Under the pieces are notes generated by a model that worked only from the letters and a program-made list of their open reading frames with translations, did no database searches and was not told where the DNA came from. A stretch of DNA of 50,466 nucleotides. It comes from AG41 sp035943095. GTDB taxonomy: Bacteria > Gemmatimonadota > Gemmatimonadetes > Gemmatimonadales > GWC2-71-9. The first letter of the stretch is position 1, and each line of letters starts with the position of its first letter. This document shows positions 41,393 to 48,343 of the stretch, piece by piece. The stretch spans positions 1 through 50,466 of the forward strand of contig DASZCN010000029.1 in NCBI GenBank assembly GCA_035943095.1. Reading direction: 5' to 3'. Position numbers and translations under genes: made by a program.

Positions 41393-41482
41393 CGCGGCTG
41401 AAGCCGCGACTCGGCGTCTGCCGCTGAAGCGGCGTTGCTACGCCCGTTTACGGGCAGGTGCCGAGCCGCGAGTTCACTCGCG
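41393..41482. other. Four-hairpin element with an enclosing long-range stem
   Basis: Four perfect stem-loops lie in the non-coding gap. Hairpin 1 is CGCGGC-TGAA-GCCGCG (41393-41408). Hairpin 2 is GCCGC-TGAA-GCGGC (41420-41433). Hairpin 3 is GCCCG-TTTA-CGGGC (41442-41455). Hairpin 4 is CGCGAG-TTCA-CTCGCG (41467-41482). In addition 41410-41418 pairs with 41457-41465 (nine pairs, two of them G-U) and encloses hairpins 2 and 3 as a three-way junction. No T-tract follows, so it is not a simple terminator. It could be a structured RNA or a palindromic mobile element; neither is established. Confidence 0.75.
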
Positions 41483-41532
41483 CACTTCGGGCGGGCTGAG
41501 GCTGTGGTGAACAACCTCCTACCGATCAAGAA

Positions 41533-41778
41533 CTAGTCCCATTCGTATACATCACCCCATCTCGGGCGCTCGGGATACTCGGGGTGCCGGTCGCGGATCA
41601 CGGCCCAATCCACGGCGTCGATGACGGCGTCCCCGTCGCATGCCAGATAGGGACACATCTGCAGTCCGCGGACGGTGCGCCACTTCGTGCGCTCGTATGT
41701 GCGCCCGCAGTGCAGGCACCACAGATAGAGTGAGCGCCTGGGTTCGACGAATATGAGATCGCGGTGAGACGGTTCCAT
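41533..41778 (-). CDS. Small zinc-ribbon-like protein of unknown function
   Basis: An 81-residue protein with CLHCGRTYERTKW followed by MCPYLACDGDAVIDAVDW, a possible four-cysteine zinc ribbon. It ends in a charged tail (YPERPRWGDVYEWD). I do not recognise the family. It lies directly after comM with its ATG one base from the comM stop, so it is probably cotranscribed and may assist DNA uptake or handling; this is inference from place only. Confidence 0.65.
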   Translation of the reverse strand: MEPSHRDLIFVEPRRSLYLWCLHCGRTYERTKWRTVRGLQMCPYLACDGDAVIDAVDWAVIRDRHPEYPERPRWGDVYEWD

Positions 41779-43314
41779 TCACGCCAGCCCGCGCCGATCC
41801 AGACTCCGATACTGAATCGCTTCGCTGACGTGCCTGGGCTCCAGGTCCGCCGCGCCCGCGAGATCGGCGATCGTCCGGGCGATCTTGAGGATGCGGTGAT
41901 ACGCCCGCGCCGACAGCGCGAGTCGGGTGATAGCCGTGCGCAAGAGCGCTTCGGCCCCATCCGAGATACGGCAGCAGGTGCGGATGTCGCGGGCTGACAT
42001 GTGGGCGTTCGCGTACACGCCCGCACGCTTCGCGAACCGCTCGCGTTGCACTACCCGCGCCCGGTCCACCCGCTCCCGCACCCCCTCGCTCGGCTCGCCA
42101 CCCTCCTGATCCGCGAGGGCGCGATACTTCACCGCGGGCACCTCGAGATGGATATCGATCCTATCGAGCAGCGGACCCGAGACCCGCGCGAGATAGCGCT
42201 CCACGCCGACCGGCCCGCAGACGCAATTGTGATGGGGATCGCCGAAGTAGCCGCACGGACACGGATTCATCGCCGCGGCGAGCATGAAGCGCGCCGGATA
42301 GGTCAGGCTCATTGCGGCGCGCGCGATGGTGACGACCCCGTCTTCCATCGGCTGCCGCAGCACCTCGAGGACGTTCTTGCGGAATTCCGGCAGCTCGTCC
42401 AGGAACAACACGCCGCCGTGCGCGAGACTCACCTCTCCCGGCCGTGGATACGAGCCGCCCCCGATCAGCCCCGCGTCCGAGATCGTGTGGTGCGGCGCGC
42501 GAAACGGCCGGCGGGCCACGAGCGACTCGCCCAGCGGCAACACGCCCGCCACGGAATGGATCTTCGTCGTTTCGAGCGCTTCGTCGAGGCTCATCTTGGG
42601 CAGGATCGTGGGGAGCCGGCGCGCGAGCATCGTCTTACCGCTCCCCGGGGGACCGATCATGAGGATGTTGTGTCCGCCCGCCGCGGCCACCTCGAGCGCG
42701 CGCTTCGCGTGAGCCTGCCCCTTCACCTCGGCGAAGTCCACGTCCCCCTTGGCTCGCTCGGCGAGGAGCGCGGCCAGGTCGACCTGCGCCTCTGGCAAAT
42801 CCGCCCGGCCGTCCAGGAACTCGGCCAGCTCAGCGAGGGTGCCGGCACCGAGAATGCGCACGCCCGAGACCACGCCCGCCTCGGGCAGGTTTTCCCGCGG
42901 CAGGACGAGCGCCTCGAGGCCCGCGGCGCGTGCCGCGAGCGCCACCGGTAGCGCGCCGCGCACCGGCCGAATTGCGCCTTCGAGCCCCAGCTCGCCGAGC
43001 ACGGCGACCCGCCCGAGGCGCGCGGCCGAGATCTGCTCCGTCGCGGCGAGGATGCCGATCGCGATCGGCAGGTCGAATGCCGATCCGTCCTTGCGGATGT
43101 CGGCCGGAGCGAGGTTCACCGTTATGCGCTTGAGGGGAAACGTGAAGCCGGTGTTGGCCAGGGCCGCGTACACCCGCTCGCGGCCCTCCTTCACGGCACC
43201 CACCGGCAGCCCGACCGTGACGAACGTCGGCAGGCCGTTGGCGATGTCGGTCTCGACATCCACGAGGTAGGCGTCGATACCGAGGATGGCGCCGGAGCGG
43301 ACGCGCGCGAGCAT
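41779..43314 (-). CDS. comM: ComM/YifB-family AAA+ ATPase
   Basis: A 511-residue protein of the Mg-chelatase-like family. It begins MLARVRSGAILGIDAYLVDVE, the N-terminal Lon-like domain, and has Walker A GPPGSGKTML and Walker B LFLDELPEFRK. The C terminus carries the Mg-chelatase domain with NPCPCGYFGD and CRCGYCGD-type cysteines (here CPCGYFGDPHHNCVCG). ComM is a branch-migration helicase that helps integrate DNA in natural transformation, so it may mark competence. A TAGCAT box lies six bases before the ATG. Confidence 0.92.
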   Translation of the reverse strand: MLARVRSGAILGIDAYLVDVETDIANGLPTFVTVGLPVGAVKEGRERVYAALANTGFTFPLKRITVNLAPADIRKDGSAFDLPIAIGILAATEQISAARLGRVAVLGELGLEGAIRPVRGALPVALAARAAGLEALVLPRENLPEAGVVSGVRILGAGTLAELAEFLDGRADLPEAQVDLAALLAERAKGDVDFAEVKGQAHAKRALEVAAAGGHNILMIGPPGSGKTMLARRLPTILPKMSLDEALETTKIHSVAGVLPLGESLVARRPFRAPHHTISDAGLIGGGSYPRPGEVSLAHGGVLFLDELPEFRKNVLEVLRQPMEDGVVTIARAAMSLTYPARFMLAAAMNPCPCGYFGDPHHNCVCGPVGVERYLARVSGPLLDRIDIHLEVPAVKYRALADQEGGEPSEGVRERVDRARVVQRERFAKRAGVYANAHMSARDIRTCCRISDGAEALLRTAITRLALSARAYHRILKIARTIADLAGAADLEPRHVSEAIQYRSLDRRGLA

Positions 43315-43320
43315 GGGACG

Positions 43321-43326
43321 ATGCTA
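43321..43326 (-). promoter_or_regulatory. -10 box (TAGCAT), six bases before the comM start
   Basis: On the minus strand TAGCAT (43326-43321) is followed by six bases and then the comM ATG at 43314. No good -35 box is seen. Confidence 0.45.
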
Positions 43327-43563
43327 CGCCCGAGCAACGACAACTGGGTAGGCGAAGTTACGCGCCGGAGGGCGAAAAGGCGCGAACGGCGTTCCTCAAG
43401 AATCTGCCGCCCTAAGCCACGGCACCTATCTCATGGATCAGAGGTCGAAAGGGGTCAGGTCAGCACCCGTGTCCTAGATGCCGGCGAGCCCAGCAAGGCA
43501 ATGATAGGCCGTGTCCCAAAAGACGGCGAGCGCGCTCTCGGGCCAAGCGCCCGAGTAGCCGGT
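43327..43563. other. Non-coding gap between a secreted-protein gene and comM
   Basis: I see no gene here. It carries GAAAGGGGTCAGGTCAG (about 43449-43465), which resembles sequence that often borders REP-type transposase genes in other genomes, but no transposase is present. A small stem CGCGCC/GGCGCG lies near 43361-43384, and a terminator-like hairpin is at 43537-43555. Confidence 0.4.
43537..43555 (-). terminator. Hairpin after the secreted-protein gene
   Basis: CTCGGGC (43537-43543) and GCCCGAG (43549-43555) form a seven-base stem with a five-base loop, nine bases after the end of the gene at 43564 on the minus strand. A T-run follows only after about 17 bases, so a classical terminator is uncertain. 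Confidence 0.35.
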
Positions 43564-44679
43564 TCAGAGCGTGATGTTGAACGAATCGCTGGTCGGGCCG
43601 CGCGTCCCCACGGCGGACGCGCCCAGCTGGTATCCTGTGCCCAGCTGGTCGATCCGCAGGTCCTCGAACGTCGCGATCCCAGCGGACGCGGCGCGCTGCG
43701 TTCCCGCAGGATCGAGTTTGGCGTTTTTAAGCAGGCTGCCGTCGGTGACGATGTTCATGTACATGACGTCGGTGAACGAGGTGACGACGTTGTTATAGAC
43801 GTCCTGCGCGGCGACGCGCACCGGCGGCGTGATCGCCTGATTCATCGGTGTGTTCGTCGGCTGATTGAGGAACGTGAGGTGATCCGGAGCGCCCGGATTG
43901 ATCGCGAACGACGCGCTCGCCACCGCCGGCAGGGTGTCCGAAGTCGCCACGAGCCGGTATCCGGCGCCCGCCAGCGTCATCGCCAAGTCCGAGAACGTGG
44001 CGGCGCCCGCCACTGCATTCACGTTGGCGGTCCCGGACAGAACGGCCCCACCCGGGTTCGTGACGGGCGCGATGCCGAGGGTCACGGTGCCGGTGAACGT
44101 TGTGATCGTGTTGCCCTGGGCATCCACCAGGTCAACCTCGACCGCCGGTGACATCGTGACGCCTGCGGTCGTGGTCGCCGGTTGCTGGCGAAACATGAGC
44201 CGGGTCGTGCTGGTGGCGATGGCGATCCGGAGGTCAGCGGCGGTCTCGCCGTTGGCGCCGAATGGGTGCCACGCGGTCGAGTCTCCTTTCTGATCCACCA
44301 TCCGTGCCTGCCAGTGGTATCCCGTGTTGTCCGCGAGCCCGCTCGCCAGCGCGTACGCACGGGCACCGTTCGACACCGCATTGCTTTGGGACGTCGCATG
44401 ACCCGCGAAGGGAGTCCCGACGCGCTGCACCTCGATCTCCAAGCGGAGGGTGGCGGTCGCGTCACTGTCGTCCAGCACCGCGCTCACGACCACGCTCGAG
44501 CTCGTTGCCGACCCACCCATCGGGATAGTCGTAGTCGAATCGCTCTGTAATTGGAACAGCGATGTGAGCCCGAATCCGGCGGTCTCGTGGCCCTGAGTCT
44601 TGAAGAGCGAGTCCACGTGGCACGCTGTGCCGAGCACGAGCGCGATGGCGAGCGGCAGGGAGCGTTTGTGTGTACGCAT
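43564..44679 (-). CDS. Secreted Ig-like-domain lipoprotein
   Basis: A 371-residue secreted protein. The start MRTHKRSLPLAIALVLGTAC gives a weak lipobox with Cys20. It holds repeated Ig-like or filamin-type segments, each of about 90 residues with a pattern such as AVEVDLVDAQGNTITTFTGTVTLGI and RVAAQDVYNNVVTSFTDVMYM, which are Big/invasin-type strands. It is probably on the cell surface, where such domains mediate binding. The target is not known. The ATG at 44679 was preferred over an earlier start, which would put the signal peptide inside a long basic stretch. Confidence 0.7.
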   Translation of the reverse strand: MRTHKRSLPLAIALVLGTACHVDSLFKTQGHETAGFGLTSLFQLQSDSTTTIPMGGSATSSSVVVSAVLDDSDATATLRLEIEVQRVGTPFAGHATSQSNAVSNGARAYALASGLADNTGYHWQARMVDQKGDSTAWHPFGANGETAADLRIAIATSTTRLMFRQQPATTTAGVTMSPAVEVDLVDAQGNTITTFTGTVTLGIAPVTNPGGAVLSGTANVNAVAGAATFSDLAMTLAGAGYRLVATSDTLPAVASASFAINPGAPDHLTFLNQPTNTPMNQAITPPVRVAAQDVYNNVVTSFTDVMYMNIVTDGSLLKNAKLDPAGTQRAASAGIATFEDLRIDQLGTGYQLGASAVGTRGPTSDSFNITL

Positions 44680-44736
44680 GGCCGTGCTAACGGGCGTTGC
44701 ATGTTCCGTACACGGCGGGTGAGTGGGGCGATGGTG

Positions 44737-44748
44737 ACGCACGTGCGT
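44737..44748. other. Twelve-base palindrome in a divergent gap
   Basis: ACGCACGTGCGT is a perfect palindrome in the gap between the lipoprotein gene and csaA. It could be an operator for either, or chance in a G+C-rich region. Confidence 0.3.
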
Positions 44749-44768
44749 GGCGCCGGCGCGACAACCTG

Positions 44769-44797
44769 TTGCGGTCCCTCCTGCCGGGTCTCACATT
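44769..44797 (+). promoter_or_regulatory. Possible promoter of csaA, start codon 5 bases after the -10 box
   Basis: TTGCGG (44769-44774), a spacer of exactly 17 bases, and CACATT (44792-44797) lie before the csaA ATG at 44803, five bases on. The -10 box is only a partial match. Confidence 0.35.
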
Positions 44798-44802
44798 CGG
44801 GC

Positions 44803-45138
44803 ATGTCCACCATCACTTACGACGACTTCGCGAAGGTCGAGATCCGGGTGGGGCGGATCGTTGAGGCGGACGATTTCCCGAAGGCAAGAAAGTCCGCCTA
44901 CCAGCTGCGGATCGACTTCGGCGAGCTCGGGGTCAAGACGTCGAGCGCGCAGATCACGAAGTATTACGACAAGGCCGATCTCGTGGGCAAGCTCGTCCTC
45001 GCGGTCGTCAATTTTCCGCCGCGGCAGATCGCCAACTTTTTTTCCGAGGTCCTGACGTTAGGGGTCGTGCTCGGCGACGGAGACATTGTGCTGGTGCACC
45101 CCGATCGCGACGTGCCCTTGGGCGGCCGGATCGCCTAG
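44803..45138 (+). CDS. csaA: CsaA-type tRNA-binding-domain protein
   Basis: A 111-residue protein with the OB-fold tRNA-binding domain (MSTITYDDFAKVEIRVGRI, RIDFGELGVKTSSAQI, VLAVVNFPPRQI). CsaA is a small dimeric protein said to bind unfolded proteins and tRNA-like RNA. The ATG at 44803 gives the usual length. Its TAG is part of a CTAG shared with the convergent ispG. Confidence 0.9.
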   Translation: MSTITYDDFAKVEIRVGRIVEADDFPKARKSAYQLRIDFGELGVKTSSAQITKYYDKADLVGKLVLAVVNFPPRQIANFFSEVLTLGVVLGDGDIVLVHPDRDVPLGGRIA

Positions 45139-46331
45139 CCGTATCGAGCCTCGACGTATTCTTCGAGGATCTTCAGGAAGTCCGCCACGATCGCGTCGCC
45201 CTTGAGCGTCACCTTCAGGCGACCGTCGACGTACACCGGTGCCTTGGGCTCCTCGAACGTGCCTGGGAGCGAGATGCCGATGTCGGCATGCTTCGATTCC
45301 CCCGGTCCGTTCACCACGCATCCCATGACGGCGACGCGCAGCGCCTCGACGCCGGGATACCGCCCGCGCCACACCGCCATCTGCTGCTTCAAGTGACCTT
45401 GAATCTGCTCGGCCATCTCCTGAAAGAAGGTCGAGGTCGTGCGACCGCAACCGGGACACGCCGACACCTGCGGGTTGAAGCTTCGGAGGCCGAGCGACTG
45501 GAGGATCTGCTGCGCTACCTGAACTTCTTCCGTCCGGTCGCCGCCGGGTCGCGGGGTGAGCGACACCCGGATGGTGTCGCCGATCCCCTCTTGCAGCAGG
45601 ATCGACAGGCCCGCCGCGCTGGCGATGATCCCCTTCGCACCCATCCCGGCCTCGGTGAGCCCGAGATGCAGGGGATAGTCGGAACGCTCGGCGAGCCGGC
45701 GGTACACCTCTACGAGATCCTGCACGCCCGACACTTTTGCGGACAGGATGACGCGGTCGTGCGTCAGGCCGCACTCCTCGGCAAGTGCCGCCGATCGGGT
45801 CGCGCTCGCGACCATCGCTTCGATCATCACGTCGCGCGCGTCGAGCGGTTCGGGTTGCTTCGCGTTCTCATCCATCAGCTCGGTCAAGAGCTGCTGGTCC
45901 AGGCTTCCCCAGTTCACCCCGATGCGAACGGGTTTGCCCTGGGCGAGGGCGACTTCGATGATGGTGCGGAAGTGCTCGTCGCGCCGCTTAGCGCCGACGT
46001 TTCCCGGATTGATCCGGTACTTGGCCAGGGCGGCCGCGCATTTCGGGAACTTGGTGAGCAAGAGGTGACCGTTGTAGTGGAAGTCGCCGATGATCGGCAC
46101 GTCCACCTCCGCTACGATGGCGGGAACGGCTTCCGCCGCGGCTTCGTTGTTGACCGTGACTCGCACCAGCTCGCTGCCCGCTTGATGCAGGGCGCGCACC
46201 TGCGCGGCAGTGGCCTCCACGTCGGCTGTGTCGGTGTTGGTCATCGACTGGACGACGATCGGATGGACGCCGCCCACTTTCACCCCGGCGACGTCCACCA
46301 CCGCCGTTTGTCTGCGCTGATATCCGCTCAC
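45135..46331 (-). CDS. ispG: 4-hydroxy-3-methylbut-2-enyl diphosphate synthase
   Basis: IspG (GcpE) carries out the next-to-last step of the MEP route to isoprenoids, with a [4Fe-4S] cluster. The 398-residue protein has the TIM-barrel start VGGVHPIVVQSMTNTDTAD and the cluster ligands in SACPGCGRTTSTF and MGCVVNGPGESKHADIG. The GTG at 46331 was chosen: a TATATT box ends six bases before it, so a leaderless message is likely, and further upstream the frame runs through the next gene. Confidence 0.95.
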   Translation of the reverse strand: MSGYQRRQTAVVDVAGVKVGGVHPIVVQSMTNTDTADVEATAAQVRALHQAGSELVRVTVNNEAAAEAVPAIVAEVDVPIIGDFHYNGHLLLTKFPKCAAALAKYRINPGNVGAKRRDEHFRTIIEVALAQGKPVRIGVNWGSLDQQLLTELMDENAKQPEPLDARDVMIEAMVASATRSAALAEECGLTHDRVILSAKVSGVQDLVEVYRRLAERSDYPLHLGLTEAGMGAKGIIASAAGLSILLQEGIGDTIRVSLTPRPGGDRTEEVQVAQQILQSLGLRSFNPQVSACPGCGRTTSTFFQEMAEQIQGHLKQQMAVWRGRYPGVEALRVAVMGCVVNGPGESKHADIGISLPGTFEEPKAPVYVDGRLKVTLKGDAIVADFLKILEEYVEARYG

Positions 46332-46337
46332 GCGCCC

Positions 46338-46343
46338 AATATA
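46338..46343 (-). promoter_or_regulatory. -10 box (TATATT), six bases before the ispG start
   Basis: On the minus strand TATATT (46343-46338) is followed by six bases and the ispG GTG. It is a five-of-six match to the -10 consensus; the -35 region is weak. Confidence 0.5.
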
Positions 46344-46366
46344 AGGCCCGCGGCGAGGGGGGAGTG

Positions 46367-46909
46367 CTAGAAGATCTTGTCCTGCACGACGATTCTCGCC
46401 TGCAGCGCCGTCAGCTTCGCCGTGCCCGATAGCGTGCCCGCGGTGGGGGTCGCGGATGCCCTGATCCCTACATAGATGGTCGAGGCCGTGAAGAGCGGCT
46501 TCAAAGTCGTCTGGATGTCCGGGATATTGAACGTGCTGTGGGTCGTGGCTCCCGGAGTCACCGCACCGCTGACGCTGAATGCCGGCGTGCCCGTGTACAC
46601 CGTGCTCTTGACCGAATCGAAGTAGACGGCGAACAGGACGTTGCCCGTGCCGGTGGCGTTCACGAAGTCCACCGCCCCCGAGAACCGCACGGTATCGACG
46701 AGCGAAGAGCTCCCAATACCGAGGGACTGGACCGTTTGGACCGGGATCGTGTCCGGCACGCCAGGGGGCAACGGCCCGGCGTACGGCAGCGTATCCGCGG
46801 CCGACGTGTGCAGAAAGCTGAAGACGTCGATGTTGAAGATCAGGCGCCCTTGGCCGCATCCGGCCGCCACCGCGGCGAGAGCCGCCAGACAGATCAATCG
46901 TGCCCGCAT
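46367..46909 (-). CDS. Lipoprotein of unknown function
   Basis: A 180-residue predicted lipoprotein: MRARLICLAALAAVAAGC gives a lipobox with Cys18. The mature protein is beta-rich with many serines and threonines (VRFSGAVDFVNATGTGNVLFAVYF, TIYVGIRASATPTAG) and may be an envelope partner of the barrel protein just upstream, nine bases away. I do not recognise a family. A Shine-Dalgarno AGGGAGG precedes the ATG. Confidence 0.65.
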   Translation of the reverse strand: MRARLICLAALAAVAAGCGQGRLIFNIDVFSFLHTSAADTLPYAGPLPPGVPDTIPVQTVQSLGIGSSSLVDTVRFSGAVDFVNATGTGNVLFAVYFDSVKSTVYTGTPAFSVSGAVTPGATTHSTFNIPDIQTTLKPLFTASTIYVGIRASATPTAGTLSGTAKLTALQARIVVQDKIF

Positions 46910-46918
46910 CGCGCCTCC

Positions 46919-48250
46919 CTAATAGATCGACAGCGACGTCGCCATCGTGATGCCGCGCTCGTTCGACAACGAGTTCGTGTGCGTCCAGAACCCCACGTCG
47001 AACCCGACCGGGCCGAGGCGCACGCCCCCGCCCCACCCGAACTCGATCCGCTTCCGTTGATCGCGCGCGATGCCGCCGCGCGCGGCGAACAGACCCAGTC
47101 GTTGCTCTCCGCCGATGTGCACCACACTACCCTGCCCGGTGTTCAGGATGTCCGCCCCGAGTGTCGTGTTACCGATGGTGTAGAGGACGTTGGCGATGTA
47201 TGACACGGGAAGCTTGGTCGTCGTCTCCACATGGTTTGCCACCGGCTTGGAGTAGGCCGAGTCGTGATAGAACGCGCTGTCCTGCCGCGTGTCGGGCCAC
47301 GTGATCGTCGCGCCGATATCGTTGACCCCGACCCCTAGCTCGATTGGCCCCGAGACCCAGGCGAACCCCATATCGCCGCCGAATCCGTGACCCAGCGTGT
47401 TCCCGGGCTTCGAGTACTGGGTCAAGGTCCGACCGTCGGGCGTCACCGGATTCGCGCCGCCGAAGATCGTGTTGCCGGTGATGAACCCTCCGTCGCCGTC
47501 CGTCCGCGCGTATCCGACGCCGAGGTAATAGTGCAGCGCGCCACCGACGTACAATCCACCCGAGCTGTCTCCGACAATCTTGCCGGCGTAGCTCACCGTG
47601 GGCGCGAACCCACCTTCCACGATGCCGTGGACGAGCGCGCTATAGCGCGTGTTCGTCCGGGCGGGCTGCGAGTCGCGCAGGAACCCGAGCAGCGTGTCGC
47701 CCAGCTGAAGTTCCACGTCGTCGTGCAGCCATCCCATCACGCCAACCCGGAATCCCTTGAACCCGAACCCGGGGTCGAGCGGGCGGCTCGAGCCGCTGAT
47801 GCCAAACTGATCCTCGGGAACGAGCTCCGCGGCCTGGCCCAGGTTGGCGACGAACAGCGTCTCTCCGATGGTGAACGCGACGTCGTTTGTCGGGGTGGGC
47901 GCCTGTTTCACTTCCAGGTACAGCGGCAGGTTGAGAATCGTGTTCACGACGAGGATCGGATTGAACCCCGTCGACTTGGGGTCGAACGCGGGATCGTTCG
48001 AGAGGTTCGGGTGATCGTGGAGAAACTGGATGATCCCCAGTGGAATCGGGATCGTCAACTTCGGCTGCCCCCGTTGGGTCACGCGCGCCGGCACCGCGCG
48101 ATATGCCGGGTTATAACGCTCGATCCCGCCCTCGCGGCCCAGACTCAGCCCGCCCATGCCCGCCCGCCGGGCGTCCGTGAGGGCTCCCTGCGCGGCGGCC
48201 GAACTGGCCCACCCGATGACGAGTGCCGCTAACCCGAAACACTTGCGCAC
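46919..48250 (-). CDS. Predicted outer-membrane beta-barrel protein
   Basis: A 443-residue exported protein. A signal peptide (GLAALVIGWASSAAAQG) ends at AAAQ. The middle has amphipathic strands as in TraF- or FadL-like barrels (RVGVMGWLHDDVELQLGD, HYYLGVGYARTDGDGG, PIELGVGVNDIGATI), and the last residues SLSIY end in an aromatic residue, as barrel proteins do. The opening MGGLSLGREGGIERYNPAY is typical of a PorV or UPF0164-like family in these phyla. The GTG start has GAGGAG five bases upstream. Its cargo or partner is not known. Confidence 0.7.
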   Translation of the reverse strand: MRKCFGLAALVIGWASSAAAQGALTDARRAGMGGLSLGREGGIERYNPAYRAVPARVTQRGQPKLTIPIPLGIIQFLHDHPNLSNDPAFDPKSTGFNPILVVNTILNLPLYLEVKQAPTPTNDVAFTIGETLFVANLGQAAELVPEDQFGISGSSRPLDPGFGFKGFRVGVMGWLHDDVELQLGDTLLGFLRDSQPARTNTRYSALVHGIVEGGFAPTVSYAGKIVGDSSGGLYVGGALHYYLGVGYARTDGDGGFITGNTIFGGANPVTPDGRTLTQYSKPGNTLGHGFGGDMGFAWVSGPIELGVGVNDIGATITWPDTRQDSAFYHDSAYSKPVANHVETTTKLPVSYIANVLYTIGNTTLGADILNTGQGSVVHIGGEQRLGLFAARGGIARDQRKRIEFGWGGGVRLGPVGFDVGFWTHTNSLSNERGITMATSLSIY

Positions 48251-48343
48251 GGTGCTCCTCGCGAAGGATGGCGCTCGACCGGCCCCGCCGGCCCCAAGGG
48301 TGGGAATGATCGTACAAACCCCCCCGCACGGGCGTGAGCCCCG

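Noticed and set aside
41358..41532. The hairpin cluster as a run of ordinary rho-independent terminators
   Set aside because: None of the stems is followed by a T-tract, and the long-range pairing joins them into one structure.
43321..44151. Plus-strand frame opposite the Ig-like lipoprotein
   Set aside because: Arginine-rich translation without motifs, opposite a clear secreted protein.
45135..47036. A 633-codon frame extending ispG through the next two genes
   Set aside because: IspG starts at GTG 46331; the rest is a shadow of the lipoprotein and barrel genes.
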